Shown: positions 35,055 through 48,367 of the stretch, piece by piece | Layout: every line of letters begins with the position of its first letter | Numbering within the stretch: position 1 is the stretch's first letter | Assembly (NCBI GenBank): GCA_035578905.1 | Contig: JAQJVL010000253.1 | Location: forward strand, 37,501 to 101,500 | Length of the DNA: 64,000 nucleotides | Reading direction: 5' to 3' | Source of the DNA: Stictocephala bisonia | Lineage: Eukaryota > Arthropoda > Insecta > Hemiptera > Membracidae | Notes under the pieces: generated by a model | Seen by the model: only the letters and a program-made list of their open reading frames with translations | What the model was told of the DNA's origin: nothing | Database searches by the model: none | Program-made: the position numbers and the translations under genes

Positions 35055-37320
35055 GGCGGGAGTTGCATCGTCCAGTTTATAGCTCTGACATCATTTATCG
35101 AGAATGGGCTTGAAAAGAAGTTTGTAGCTTTTTTTGATCTCACAGCGGCTTATGACACAGTATGGAGCAAAGGTTTGTTGTTAAAGTTCTACAGCCATCT
35201 TCCCTGACCCTTTCTTTTACGTCTTTTGGAGAAAATTCTTGGTGCCAGGCTAATAAAAGTTTATCTCGGTTGTGAAGAAAGCCCATTTAGACAGCTAAAG
35301 GATCATCTGCTACAGGAGTTTGTACTTGCTACAATTTTATACAATGTGTAACCGCTAGTGAATCACAAAGTCTAGACAATTTATGTATGGAAACGATATT
35401 GCTTCAGCTTATCAACACAAGGAATTCACTGTTGCTGAAGAAACACTCACAAATGATCTTGCAGCCCCCAAAGAATATTTTAGCACCAGGAGGCTAAATC
35501 CTAACCCATCAAAAACCAGTGGCCTGTTACATAATGCTTCCACCTAAGTAACTGACTAGCTAATCTTTCTAAATGGTGTAAAACTCCACCACAATGATCA
35601 ACCACAGTATATGTGAGTAACGTTAGATTGATCACTGATGTTAAAAGACATCTTAAAAAACAGCAGCTAAAATTAAAACCAGGGTAAATGTACTACATAA
35701 TTTGGCTGGAACAACTTGAGGAGTCAATGCACACGTCTTGCATACTACTGCTTTCTCACTGGTTTATTCAGCTGCTGAATACAGTGCTCCTGTATGGTTA
35801 AGTAGCACACATACAAACGCAATTGATGTCCAACTTAATAGAGCCATGAGAGGTACTAGTGACACTCATATGGCAACTTCTCTACCTTGGCTCCCAGTGC
35901 TGTACAATATAGGTCCCCTAGAAATAAGACTTCAGGAGGTACTTCTTAAAGAATTCAATAAGATCTTGAATACCCTCCTCATTACATAGGATCTCCCATG
36001 TCAGAACGGTCACTTAGAGCCTTACCTCCTCATTACACAGGATCTCCCATGTCAGAACGGTCACTTAGAGCCTTACCTCCTCATTACACAGGATCTCCCA
36101 TGTCAGAACGGTCACTTAGAGCCTTACCTCCTCATTACACAGGATCTCCCATGTCAGAACGGTCACTTAGAGCCTTACCTCCTCATTACACAGGATCTCC
36201 CATGTCAGAACGGTCACTTAGAGCCTTACCTCCTCATTACACAGGATCTCCCATGTCAGAACGGTCACTTAGAGCCTTACCTCCTCATTACACAGGATCT
36301 CCCATGTCAGAACGGTCACTTAGAGCCTTACCTCCTCATTACACAGGATCTCCCATGTCAGAACGGTCACTTAGAGCCTTACCTCCTCATTACACAGGAT
36401 CTCCCATGTCAGAACGGTCACTTAGAGCCTTACCTCCTCATTACACAGGATCTCCCATGTCAGAACGGTCACTTAGAGCCTTACCTCCTCATTACACAGG
36501 ATCTCCCATGTCAGAACGGTCACTTAGAGCCTTACCTCCTCATTACACAGGATCTCCCATGTCAGAACGGTCACTTAGAGCCTTACCTCCTCATTACACA
36601 GGATCTCCCATGTCAGAACGGTCACTTAGAGCCTTACCTCCTCATTACACAGGATCTCCCATGTCAGAACGGTCACTTAGAGCCTTACCTCCTCATTACA
36701 CAGGATCTCCCATGTCAGAACGGTCACTTAGAGCCTTACCTCCTCATTACACAGGATCTCCCATGTCAGAACGGTCACTTAGAGCCTTACCTCCTCATTA
36801 CACAGGATCTCCCATGTCAGAACGGTCACTTAGAGCCTTACCTCCTCATTACACAGGATCTCCCATGTCAGAACGGTCACTTAAAGCCTTACCTCCTTAT
36901 TACACAGGATCTCCCATGTCAGAACGGCCACTTAAAATCTCAAAATCCACCTCTACATAATGCTTTCCAGTTGAGCAGATCAAATTTCTGACCCAACACT
37001 AGCTGGGCAATAGTGTGGAACAGTTTTGATGGACAAAATATGTTCCTCATTATCGATCTGTTAATACCTGTAGGTGGGATGAACCTCCCTCGTAGAGAGT
37101 TGACATTGTTGAATCGGTTCTGAACTGGAGAGGGCAGATGTAACTACTGGAGTGGATTGACAGTAGATCAGTCATGTTATTGTGGGGAGTCTATCCAAAA
37201 ATGAATCACAATCTATCCCGATGCGCTCTTTTACGGAGGGATTAGCTAGCATATATAGAATCAGTGAGGTAGGTCCAATAGCTTCATGGATTGGATTTAG
37301 CTCTGTGACAGGAGATCACT
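35055..37320 (+). pseudogene. jockey-like LINE remnant carrying an expanded 51-bp repeat
   Basis: RT motifs appear in order in shifting frames. FVAFFDLTAAYDTVW (motif A with catalytic Asp) is near 35125. A decayed LLQEFVLATILYNV (normally PQG-SVLAPTLFN) is near 35310, and a FMYGNDIASAYQHKEF block, where the YADD box is lost, is near 35375. The frame 35738-35989 gives SAAEYSAPVWLSSTHTNA and LPWLPVLYNIGPLEIR, and a perfect tandem array follows. After the array 37080-37290 gives GMNLPRREWTLLNRF and a cysteine-bearing CxCG-like region, the usual C-terminus of such LINEs. Many stops make it non-functional. Confidence 0.82.
35990..36945 (+). repeat. 51-bp near-perfect tandem repeat, about 18 units
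   Basis: Seventeen consecutive units from 35998 are identical and encode MSERSLRALPPHYTGSP in one frame. The 18th has R-to-K and H-to-Y changes, and a partial unit follows. With 51 = 3 x 17 the frame stays open for 320 codons. A degenerate half-unit upstream (CTCCTCATTACATAGGATCT) shows that the monomer is part of the LINE coding sequence itself. The lack of divergence implies very recent expansion or homogenisation. Confidence 0.97.
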
Positions 37321-37667
37321 TGATACTTTTATATTTATTAATATCTAATGACTTTTGGATTTTTTTTCCAAGTATACAACACAGCTTTAATATAATTTTA
37401 AATTAATAAATGGTAGCTGAGAAAAAAAACCATACACTCTATATATATTCGTTTTATTTTAAGGATATTTTCTTAAAAAGAGCCTTAATTACAGTTACAA
37501 ATGTGTTATATCAAATAAGACAGTGTAAAAGTTAAATGTTCAATTCTGGTTCGGGAGTAGTGTGTGGGGTCTTGCAAGAAGTACATGGTATGTGACAGGA
37601 ATTTAATTTTTCTAAAGAAAATGCCCTTTGCTGACTCACTCGCCCACCCATACACATACAGTGGTAT
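37321..37667. other. no gene; reversed minisatellite monomer at about 37633
   Basis: AT-rich; CACTCGCCCACCCATACACA then TACAGTGGT is a reversed single copy of the 36-bp monomer of 22856. Confidence 0.45.
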
Positions 37668-38820
<1,153 letters not shown>

Positions 38821-38821
38821 A

Positions 38822-39440
38822 CTAGCTGATGGCCCTTGCTTCGCTACGGAGTGATTCTCTACGCTTGCTTACCCTTCCTTGTGTGGTTCTCTCAAAACCG
38901 AAACATCAATATAAAAGCTCAGCCTGCTGTCATTCTCCTAGATAACAGTTTTATAGTCTAGAACACCCCTATAAGAGTCTACTTTAGGGGATGCAAAGTA
39001 GTCCAATCATGTCAGAGTTAATGGAGATGACCTTCAATATTTCGATTTCATAATGATAATGATAAATCAAACAAAATACTTTGTTATTTAAAAAACAATT
39101 ATTTAATCTAATATCCCATTTATAATAGCTGATATTATGTATAATTTACTACTGTACTCAATAAATTTTTAATTTTAAAAGTTTAGCTTACCACAAAAAT
39201 GTATTCAATTTGTTTTTATTCAACAGCTGTTAATTAAATAAACCAATAAATTAATATAGCTTCATAAGAATACCATGGGAACTTTAGATGCCAGTGGGAG
39301 GGAATCCTGAAGTCGGAAAGAAAAATCCTTTCTTAGTGAGCCTCTAGGGGCCAAGATAAACCTATGTATAACAATTCAAGTCAATTGAAAGAATAGTTTT
39401 GGAGAAATATAGATGAGTGGTAAATGGCTTTTATATATGT
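38822..39440 (+). repeat. dispersed repeat, copy 1 (empty-site reference)
   Basis: Begins TAGCTGATGGCCCTTGCTTC. It runs through ATGGGAACTTTAGATGCCAG and GCCTCTAGGGGCCAAGATAA and ends GAGTGGTAAATGGCTTTTAT. Order and sequence match copy 2 at 39449. The class is unclear; the GC-rich head with a TTCGCTACGG phrase and the TTTTGGAGAAATA tail resemble widespread insect short elements. Confidence 0.75.
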
Positions 39441-39448
39441 AGACTAGC

Positions 39449-40175
39449 TGAACCTGCCCGCTTTGCCGGTCATAATATTGAGTTTGATTATAAAATCGAA
39501 ATATGTGTTGGAATCTTTCAGTTAGCACTGTATTTTTTCACTATTATTCAAATTACTTAATCTAATATCCAATTTAGAACAGTTGATATAAAATTTACTA
39601 CAGTATTCAATTAATTATTTTTAATTATAAAAGTTTAGCTTACCACAATTTACTCAATTTGTTTTTATTTAACAGCTGTTAGTTAAATAAATAAATCAAT
39701 TAATATAGCTCCATAAGATTACCATGGGAATTTTGGAGGCCAGTGGGAGTTCTGAGGTTGAAGAGGAAAATTCTTTCTTAGTTAGCCTCTAGGGCAGGGG
39801 TCCTCATTAGGATTTCATAAAGAGCCTTATTACTTTTCTCAAAATAATGTAAGGGCCGCAAGTACATATACATAAACTTTTTCGTTGTTTTCTAGCTTGT
39901 ATTTCATCTGTCTTTCTGCTATTAATTTATTATTTAGTACATCATAACAAAGACTAACCATTGTAACCATTTTTTGTTGGCTTATAAAAACACTAAAGTG
40001 AATGTCACTTTAATAAATCATTGCAGTTGAAAAGAATTTTAAGGTCCGCAAAGAATTTAGGCAAAGGCCGCATATTGAGTATCCCTGCTCTAGGGGCCAA
40101 GATAAACCTATGTACAACATTTAAATTCAATTTGAGTTATAATTTTGGATAAATAGTGATGAATGGTAAAAGGCT
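39449..40175 (+). repeat. dispersed repeat, copy 2, interrupted by a hAT MITE
   Basis: Head CTAGCTGAACCTGCCCGCTT; then the same blocks as copy 1 (ATGGGAATTTTGGAGGCCAG, CTTTCTTAGTTAGCCTCTAG). After the insertion it resumes GGGGCCAAGATAAACCTATG. It follows copy 1 head to tail. Confidence 0.8.
39795..40087. mobile_element. hAT-type MITE, 293 bp, with 8-bp target-site duplication
   Basis: CTCTAGGG flanks both ends (39787-39794 and 40088-40095). The ends are inverted: CAGGGGTCCTCATTA at the left and, complemented, CAGGGATACTCAATA at the right. The paralogous repeat at 39341 carries the uninterrupted GCCTCTAGGGGCC. That is direct evidence for the empty site and for the insertion boundaries. An 8-bp duplication plus CAGGG ends is the hAT signature. 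It has no coding capacity. Confidence 0.9.
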
Positions 40176-40440
40176 TTATATATATATAAAGCCTTTTATT
40201 TATATATATTATATATATATATATTAGATTAAATGAATGATGAATGCCAATTTTATTCTTATGGAAAATAAGAAAAATTTAGATGATATTTCTACTACCC
40301 CTTAGGAATGGAATTTAGAGAAATCCTTACTTAGCGGTCTCTTTGGTACAAAATCTAATTCCCTCCAAATTTCATCAGCATTTGTTCAATGGTTCTGGAG
40401 ATTTCGTGATGAGACGCAAATTGGCCAATTTCTTCTCAGG
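40176..40440 (+). repeat. dispersed repeat, copy 3 (3' part) with TA-rich junction
   Basis: After a TA-rich run (about 40180-40225), CCTTAGGAATGGAATTTAGA, TCCAAATTTCATCAGCAT and TGGTTCTGGAGATTTCGTGA match the 3' part of the copy at 2231-2610. Confidence 0.55.
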
Positions 40441-42559
40441 CACTTGTCTCCTCAACTAAGTTTGCTGATGCCTCCTGGTATATGGGAAGAAAAATCTGAA
40501 TACTAAATAAAAAGACATAAATAACAAATTTCAATTGTACTAAATGCTATCACTCACTTGAGTTAACCTGAATCAAAATTTATACTAGTTTTTATGGGAT
40601 GCACACATTTCATTAATGCCAGAAAAATCACTCATGCGCTTTAAAATGCGGTATGATGAAACATTCTCATATGTTTGAGGCATTAAAAGCCGCTCATATT
40701 CTTATTCTTGCCTCCTAGATAAATAAAAACAACTACCCTTTAAGGAATGAAATTCTTTCTTGAAAATATACAGCGCTTTTATGGAATAGGCTTTTGTTCT
40801 CTTAAAAAAAGTATATATTTATTAAATTATAAATTGTTTTCATAATATATTACTTATTAATTGGTGAAGGCATTGAGAGCCATATCAATCATGTTCAAGG
40901 AGACCAGTGTGGTGAAATTGTCCCACAATTTGAATGAATCCCACTTTAGATAAACAAACAGTAATTTGATAAAATATCATGTAAATAGAGGATAATTCAA
41001 CAACAACTATCATCAGATATGAAATTATCAGTGATTTCCTCACTACTTACAGTGGGTAAAATGCTTTTTGCTTACTGTTCAGCTTCTTGGTCTGTGACAA
41101 GATGGGTTCAAATTGTTGGGTTAAAATTGTTTATTTACTCTTCGTATTTACAATTCCACATCTAGGACTAAAACTGGGTAAACTTTGCAGAAAAAAATCA
41201 CCACTTTGTTTTCCCTCCCTCCCTACTGACAGGACTCCTTGAGACCTACCATATGGACAGAAACAATTCTTCTATACAGAATATTTGTACTGTACAAATA
41301 CCTTCTTGATTTTGAATCCTTATTTCTGTTTCCGTTTCTTTGTGTTTTAGCATTTCAGGCACTGATTTCTGCTGTGTTGGTCAAGGTGGAAGAAGATAAG
41401 TCTACATGGCTAAAAAATATTATAGCTCTACATGACACAATATCTCTTCGTCAAACAAAAGTCTCTTTTTGGAATATGCATTATTTTAAGACTAAGATAA
41501 GAGGTTTTAACGTTTTTTCTGAGAACAGAAAATTTCTGTGACAGTTTTTCTTGGTCAATATTATATGGTCCGATTAGAGTTTACCAAGGAAAATGATCTG
41601 ATGGCAGGTAATGCTGACTGAACAGCTATTGGTACAATTGTCGTTGCACTTGGCCAGTTTTTAAAGTAAAATAAATAAATATTATAAAAATACTGATAGT
41701 AATTTTTGTTTCCATTTTTTACAAGCCTGTATATGAAGTATTTGTATGGTTAAAATTAGAATAAGTATAAACCAAAATCAATACCGATAATTGTTAGTTT
41801 CATTACTTAAGTAAAGTCAACTGGTTCATATTAAAAAAAAAATATTTATTGAAAAATTAAAACTTACTTAATACAGTTAAATTTTAATTACTTTAACACG
41901 TAACTAAAACTAAATTAGTAAAAATAAGCAAGTATATACAAAACTCATGTTTATCACTGGTTAACTAAACTCAAAAGCATAAAAGTGGGTATTTATTGTA
42001 CTATGATGTACTTACTTATCATATGTATAGTAAGTATAAATCAATTAATATATTTATGCTTTAAAAAATGTATTATAAAATATATGGTAGTGGTGAAGTG
42101 AGTCAATGCAGTTGGCAACCTCGCTGGGCAGAAAGGGGTGAAGTGGCTTTCACACAGACTGTATTGAACTGAGCTACTTTCAACCGCTTTTCTCTAGTAA
42201 ATTCTAAATAAAAATTTCATCTTTATCTTTCAATAATCATGGAGATACTGCCAGCTTTAGATCTTACTATAGTTATACATTCTTTTACTTGCTTCATAGA
42301 ATAGAGACTTGTACTGAGGATACATCCCGATATCCCCCCTCTGGCTACGCCCCTGCCTGACACTGGAAGTCACATTAATGAATAAAAAAACAAGTTAGAC
42401 TAATTCCAGAAGCGTCTTTTTTCTTTCAATATTTCTATGTTCTGTTGCTACAATAACTAAATTAACAGAAATTATTATTTTGATAATTTGTCTGTTATTT
42501 GATAATATATGTTGAATTGACTAATACAATATTAATTAATGTGTAAACTGACATGATAT
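40441..42559. other. 2.1 kb without a supported gene
   Basis: AT-rich. A 100-codon frame at 41239-41541 (plus) has a hydrophobic N-half and lysine-rich C-half but no recognisable motif or splice context; I leave it uncalled. A CCTCTGGCTACGCCCCTGCC phrase near 42340 resembles a transposon end. Confidence 0.4.
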
Positions 42560-43083
42560 TGTTACGGATCACGGCAGTCACCATCAGCGCCACCTAGGTC
42601 ATTGCGTTCCCTCCCTGCGCAATAGGTAACTGCCTGCGGGGCTAATCCAGGTCCTCCAGAAAGGACTAGAATGACATATAGGAGAATCGAGGCTTTTTCT
42701 GAATTGATGTCGAGAAGTTCTAGATCCCCCTTCCAGGATTACCATCGCCAGATCCTGACTCTTCTGGGCTTACATCTCTGGGTTATGTAAACACACCCTT
42801 CGGCCAACCAATCAGTGAGTGACAGTCTACAGAGTGGCAGTGTTTAACTGTGACAGTATACTGAACAGTGTCAGACATTAGGTGAACAGTGTGATAAGCA
42901 ATATAAATTATTGGAAATATAAATGATTAATTTAAGTGTCAAAATAGTGTCTAAGTAATAATTTAAGTTTGTGAATAGTTAATGGTGTGTAATTTAGTGA
43001 TTTAGAACGTGTAAATAAAAAGAACAATTAGTAGCCAGAAGTGGTATCGCCTTATTTATTTAGGACACTGTTGGACCACAACA
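42560..43083. mobile_element. probable solo LTR (Gypsy-like)
   Basis: It starts TGTTACGG and ends CACAACA, the usual TG...CA borders. It has a GC-richer U3-like first half, GTAAATAAAAAGAACAATT as a poly(A)-like signal near 43011, and a terminal CCAGAAGTGG block. No internal region or second LTR is present. A clean 4-6 bp target duplication is not visible, so the borders may be off by a few bases. It lies just downstream of the PAL terminal exon. Confidence 0.45.
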
Positions 43084-43147
43084 ATTATGTTTAAACAAGG
43101 TTAATAGAGCTTTCAACAAATATTTTGAAGTTAAACTCTGTGCATTC

Positions 43148-43153
43148 TTTATT
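43148..43153 (-). terminator. candidate poly(A) signal of the PAL gene
   Basis: AATAAA on the minus strand, about 155 nt past the PAL stop codon. The 3' UTR between them contains a long A-run (43275-43290). No cleavage site is proven. Confidence 0.4.
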
Positions 43154-43308
43154 TAAATAAAAAAACTCAATATAGGCCTATCAACTACATTCAATAAATA
43201 TGTATATATATATATTCTGGATATTTAAATTCAAAGAGAGGACAGGTACTTATTTTTACTATTTCTAAAGTAATATTTTTTTTTTTTTTTGGCAACAGGA
43301 GCTCAGAC

Positions 43309-43458
43309 TCAGAAAGTATTCGGTTCATTATTAGGCCCGTTGTTTTGTTCGTAATTGTGCTGCAGAATGAACTTCCACACTTTGTTAGGCCCAATCTCAC
43401 AAACGTACAAATCGTGCCCATCTTGGGAGATAGCAACATCATGAGGGTTTTGAAAAAC
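43309..43458 (-). CDS. peptidyl-alpha-hydroxyglycine alpha-amidating lyase (PAL), terminal exon
   Basis: PAL (EC 4.3.2.5) cleaves peptidyl-alpha-hydroxyglycine to the alpha-amide plus glyoxylate, the last step of neuropeptide amidation in the secretory pathway. This exon follows the acceptor TTGTTTTTCAG. It codes 49 residues: FQNPHDVAISQDG, then LYVCEIGPNKVWKF, then a short asparagine-rich tail NYEQNNGPNNEPNTF and TGA. PHDVA.S.DG and GPN.VWKF are the last NHL-type blade of PAL; the His in PHD is at the position of a family metal ligand. The exon starts in phase 0 and joins the exon at 49029. The C-terminus has no membrane segment, so a soluble secretory form is likely. The intron between holds 5.6 kb of repeats. 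The rest of the gene, upstream of 49141, is not found in the window. Confidence 0.82.
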   Translation of the reverse strand, partial: VFQNPHDVAISQDGHDLYVCEIGPNKVWKFILQHNYEQNNGPNNEPNTF

Positions 43459-43804
43459 CTGAAAAACAAATGTTATGAATCATAAATATAAGTACAGTAT
43501 GTTAGAACAATAATCAAATATACATATTTACTTTAGTATGTATGAATAAATTGTTTTATTGCTAAAATAATAATTTTTCAGTTCTTAGGAAAATATAAAA
43601 ATCATATTACATCTTACTCCGTCAAGATACAGGATAGATGTTGGGTGAGTCTATTGTATGGTAAAGTATTACAGTCCAGACAGGATGTTACTGTATCTAT
43701 TAAAGCCACTTACACATCTTATAAATTCATTCCTTATTATTATATATGAGTGGCATATTTTCTGATCATCTAAAAATAGCTCAAATTACAAAAAATACTC
43801 CTTT

Positions 43805-44500
43805 ATGAAAAAAGGCAATTTCCAAGACTTTTCCAGTTTTTGTCTGATAAGTCTGCTTCAAACTTTGTATAATCTGTATGAAGTTACTGTGAAAAAGCAA
43901 TTGTTAAATTACTTTGAAATTAATAGCCTTTTAGATTATAAGGAACAGCATGGCTTTTCCGGGCTGGTCCACTTTGACAACAGCAGCTGATTGTCTGATT
44001 ATTGGTGTGTTTATGGACCTGAGCCGGGCCTTTGACAGTGGCTCTCATGATAAACTTCTTCAAAATTTGAAAAATTTTGGTGTTGGAGGAATAAATTTTG
44101 ACTGGTTTCAGTCTTATGTTAGCAAGAGGCTTCAGTATGTTCAAGTCACAAATGTAAATCCAATTTTTAAGTCGCCGTTGCAGAGGATTATGTATAGTGT
44201 GCCCCAGGGATCTACTCTGGGACCTCTGCTATTTATTTTCTATCTTAGAGGTTTGCCTGGAGTGGTGTCTAGGGATGACAACCTATTTAATGGCCAATTC
44301 GAATGAAGAGTGTTTCAAATTAATTTCTCTTACTGAGTTTTCATTAATAAATACATGTTTTAATCAAAATCTACCTACTAATGTTAACAAAATAAACTCT
44401 ATTGCCTTCCACATGAAACCAAATAAAACAAAAACATAGTTTATTAATTTATAATAAAAAGTCAAACAAACAAAATTTACTAAATTTCTTGGAATGAACA
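43805..44500 (+). pseudogene. LINE reverse-transcriptase remnant, copy 1
   Basis: Non-LTR RT. In order, with at least two frameshifts: FQDFSSFCLISLLQTLYNLY (finger motif), WSTLTTAADCLIIGVF and FMDLSRAFDSGSHDKLL (motif A with Asp). Then come FDWFQSYVSKRLQYVQV, YSVPQGSTLGPLLFIF (motif B) and SRDDNLF, a degraded YADD box. Downstream ISLTEFSLINTCFNQN and TKFLG fit the thumb. A further frame at 45109-45333 may be the decayed 3' end. The same lesions occur at 52305, so the duplication postdates death. Confidence 0.85.
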
Positions 44501-45469
44501 AATATTGTTTTGAATTTAAAATTATTATTATTCTTCATCGGAAATATTGAAACTGTGTACATTCACTATACTAGATACTGTGATTAGCTATTTAAACAGC
44601 CAAATTTTGAAATTTTTCAAAAAAAAAACCCCAAACTATGCTGGTCAGCAACTTGTAAGAAAAGTTGCTAATTCGATAAAAACTGAAGAAAATAAGATTA
44701 AATTTCAAAACTAATCCAAATTACATTTGTAACATTTGTCACTTTACTCTATTGAGGAGTTTTCAAATTAATAATACAAACTCTAGATTGTAATAATTTG
44801 TATTGTTGTCTATTATGAGTTATATTAGTGTTATTAGTTAAGTTTAAGTACTAAATGTATTTTTGACCCTATTCATACATTGTTCTCTGTATTGCATGAA
44901 AAATAGTTTTGTTTGATTGATCTCTAATGTAATTTGAGTTTGAAACATTTTGAGAAGCTAGATGTTTGTAGAAATGTGTCCGGGATAACACAAAAAATAA
45001 TAATATTGGTTCCTACCTAACGGAAAAGCATAGCTTAAGGCGAGAAAAATCTAAACATGAAATTTTCCTTTAATCAAAACAAGAATTGTGGCATTTTTTT
45101 TATAAAACTTGATAAATTCTAATCATTTGAATGAAAACTCTCATAGTACAAAATTTCCTATTTTACGTAAGTTAGGGTTAGTTAGAAAAGCTACAAATAA
45201 CTATTTTTCATGCTATTTATTAATGAATAACAAAACATTTAGGAAAAACTACTTGTTATTCTTGATTTTTTTGGTACCAATCAATTTTTTAGAAATCTAT
45301 AAACTTTTAAAAATAAAAATGATAATGAGTTAATTTTAGAATTAAAACGATTTATTTAGCATAATTCTTGGCAAAATAAATAAGTTATTAAAATTAGTTA
45401 TGTTTATCGATGCAAACTATTAAGACTATTATTAAAGATTAGTTATCAACAGTAATTGATAGTTAATGA
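44501..45469. other. decayed LINE 3' region, no host gene
   Basis: AT-rich continuation of the LINE, ending in an A/T-rich stretch. The 45109-45333 frame (NENSHSTKFPILRKLGLVRK) is probably LINE-derived, not a gene. Equivalent to 53001-53969. Confidence 0.4.
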
Positions 45470-45870
45470 TCAAGTCGGTACTGGTGGCGCAGTGCTGTAA
45501 CCTAGCTACTTGGGGACAAAGTGTTTGGGAGCATCCCGATAGGTTGGATGCTCGGTCCTCTTAATACCGTGGTTGCTATCGGCGTGGACACTACTAGAGA
45601 AGTCTGGGGTGTCCATGTTGGGTGGTAGTCATTGTGCAGATGTTGTGTGGGGGAGATAACTGAGTATCAGGCTTGTCAATTAGCTGAAAATCAGACCAGC
45701 ACTACGTGGTTCGGATTCCACGTAAAGCTGTAGGTCCCTTAGTTGCCCTGGCTGTTGGGCTATTAATAAATTGCCCTTTCTGAGAAACAGTTGAACTCAG
45801 TTAGTAACCAGACTACACTCATCCACACTCATCCTACACTCATATAATCATTCATATTCGCCTTAAAATA
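45470..45870 (+). repeat. SINE-like dispersed repeat, copy in duplication 1
   Basis: Starts CGGTACTGGTGGCGCAGTGC, which resembles a Pol III A box (TGGCGCAGTG). It continues through GGATGCTCGGTCCTCTTAAT, GTGGACACTACTAGAGAAGT and GGCTTGTCAATTAGCTGAAA. The end is TCATTCATATTCGCC. Diverged copies lie at 19075 (minus) and 49690 (minus), and fragments at 10890, 24872 and 50110. The head could be tRNA-derived, but a matching B box at normal spacing is not seen. Confidence 0.7.
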
Positions 45871-48172
45871 CCAACAACGTTGTGTCGGCATCTCATATGT
45901 AAGAATTGTAAGAATGAAGTAAACTGTCAAATATTTTATTAAAAGTCAGACTGCATTCTGATGAATTCGAAAAATGATTAACTACAGCATTAAAAAATGT
46001 TTAATAACCAGGCTTACACAAGAGATCTAATTTGATCAATTGCCAATCAAAAAGGAGGATCTGACCTCAAACCAACCTTTTTTGCTGCTAACAAATTACC
46101 TGCCTCATTACTGCAGCACAGTAGTTATAACCTGTCTGAGCGTGATGTAAGGAACACACCGACTGCTGTTACATATTGACTGCTGTGAGGCAACGTAAGC
46201 TCTTTGGGTTTTCCACCTTCTACGAAGAAATATTTTTTATAACAATGTTGGATAACATGCTACATAAGAAAAATGACTGTGTACATGATCGTAATAAATG
46301 ATAAGAGTAGTAGAGACACTTATTCTCATAATACTAAGATAGCACATAACCTTTAAAAAGGTTTTAAAAATTATTAACAATATTACGTAAAATTTTTAAG
46401 TTAGTAATAATCCATTATATATTGCTTTGCACCTGACTCATATTTCTAAATTTCCACTCTAGTTTGAAAATTCAGTAGTACTTTGCAAGTTTTAGTTTTT
46501 ACTTCTTTTAATCAAATAAAACAAGTTTTCTTGTGATCTTATATATAATTATTTAAGGTTGCGGTTTTTAAGTTATGGGAATTTCATTTCCGTCAGGCTA
46601 GATAGCTTTCAGTTATAAAATCATCACATTTGTCTGTCCACTAATTATGATTTTTAATGTCTATAGGAAAGCAATGTTTTCAGCTTTAGTAACAAATCCT
46701 ACATTGATATTTTCTCAACTTTTCCCTTTCGGCACAGGTGAATACATATGAATTTCTGTTAAATATTCTGATTTTAGTATGAAATGTATTCAATTTGGTT
46801 TAAGTTTCATTTTAGTAACATCATAATCTGAATCTAGGTCAGCATTTTTATATTTTTCGACATTTTTTAGATTTTGCATTTTCTGTGAACACTATCTTTA
46901 TTTTTACTCCTGTTTTAACAACACACATTTGTAAATTGGATGGTAGGTGAGCAATTTGAAGTTGTTGTATAATACATAAGTATCAAGTTTTCTTCTTAAA
47001 GTACAAATCAAAGCTATTTGTTGTAGGTCACCCACAGCCTTTACTCCATTTTACATTTACCTGTCAGTAGGGAGTTGACGTGAGCAAAGTAAATCAAATG
47101 AGAGCTACAGCCCCATTGTCATTGTGAATCATAGCAAGTCAATGTGAAACATCGCGCTTCAATGATAAATAAAATAAGGTTATCCTAGATTACAGATTGA
47201 TTTTTATGTACTCTATATAAATACAATTTATTGCATTTATTTATATTAATCAAATTAGTTCAGGGATTATTGTTACTGTTAGCCGTAGTTTAGATTAACA
47301 TTCTACAGTTCTTAACAACGGTGTACATTAAAATATTGTTAAGGAACCACAAAACACATCTACATGGTAAACAGTTTGTTATGAAAACTTGGTGATACAA
47401 ATTTGATTGAAAGAACGTTGAAAGAATATTCAACTAAAAATTATCCAGACATGATGTAATAATAAAATTATTTATGCTTTTCATGGGTGTTTGAAAGTTG
47501 AAAATTGTATTCTGTGCCTGCAACCTGTGCCCTGGTAATGGCAACCTGTGCCCTGGTAATGGCAACCTGGTGAACACCAATTTTTTAGTAGCAATAGTGG
47601 CAAATCTTTCTTCCATGAGCGCTACTATTGCTACCAGGTCAGTATTGCGCAAAGAATAGTTCCATAGTTTTAATAAAATATAAACTAAAATCATAAACTT
47701 TGCTTCCTAAACAGGAGTTAATTTTATATTTACCTGAATTTAAGTGTGGACAAATCTATTTTTACAGGTAATTTTCATAAACTTTTTATTTTAATATTAG
47801 GGGAGTCAATGTGATTTATAATTTCAATCAGACTCACTCCATTCTTATAAGTATTATATAATACCAGTATAACTTCCTCACAACTGATTGTAATCAAATT
47901 TCTTTCCCTATGATTTGGGCATTAAAGTCTGTGAATAATATAATGCTATGTTTCTGGTATTCTTTTAAATCAAATGTTTCCCCATTTAATGTGCCCCATC
48001 TCTTTTATTATTTTTGATTATAAGTCCATATACATTTAATACTGTGTAGATTTTATTTATATATTTATTCATTTTTATTTTAAAGTGAGGTATAATAATT
48101 TTTGATTAGATGATTTAAGGTTAGGTTAAAGGGCACTAGGCCAGGAATTAGTATATTGTACAGATATACTAG
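45871..48172. other. intronic AT-rich sequence, no gene
   Basis: A 21-bp unit (GGCAACCTGTGCCCTGGTAAT) is tandemly duplicated near 47517-47571. The 86-codon minus frame 47434-47694 spans it and recurs at 55938 simply because the block is duplicated. Confidence 0.45.
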
Positions 48173-48280
48173 CAAACTTAATTTAGAAGACAAGTTCACT
48201 AACACCAGAGTAGTAGTAACATACACAAAAGAATCACATAATCTCTCTCCTTCTCCGCCTCCCTCCCTCCCTCCCTCCCT

Positions 48281-48367
<87 letters not shown>

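Noticed and set aside
35998..36960. 320-codon frame as a genuine repeat protein
   Set aside because: The monomer belongs to a dead LINE and has no independent promoter, splice or domain evidence.
41239..41541. 100-codon plus frame
   Set aside because: No recognisable motif or exon boundaries; kept only as a note in the intergenic entry.
47434..47694. 86-codon minus frame conserved at 55938-56198
   Set aside because: Conservation is trivial because the whole block is duplicated; it overlaps a 21-bp tandem duplication.
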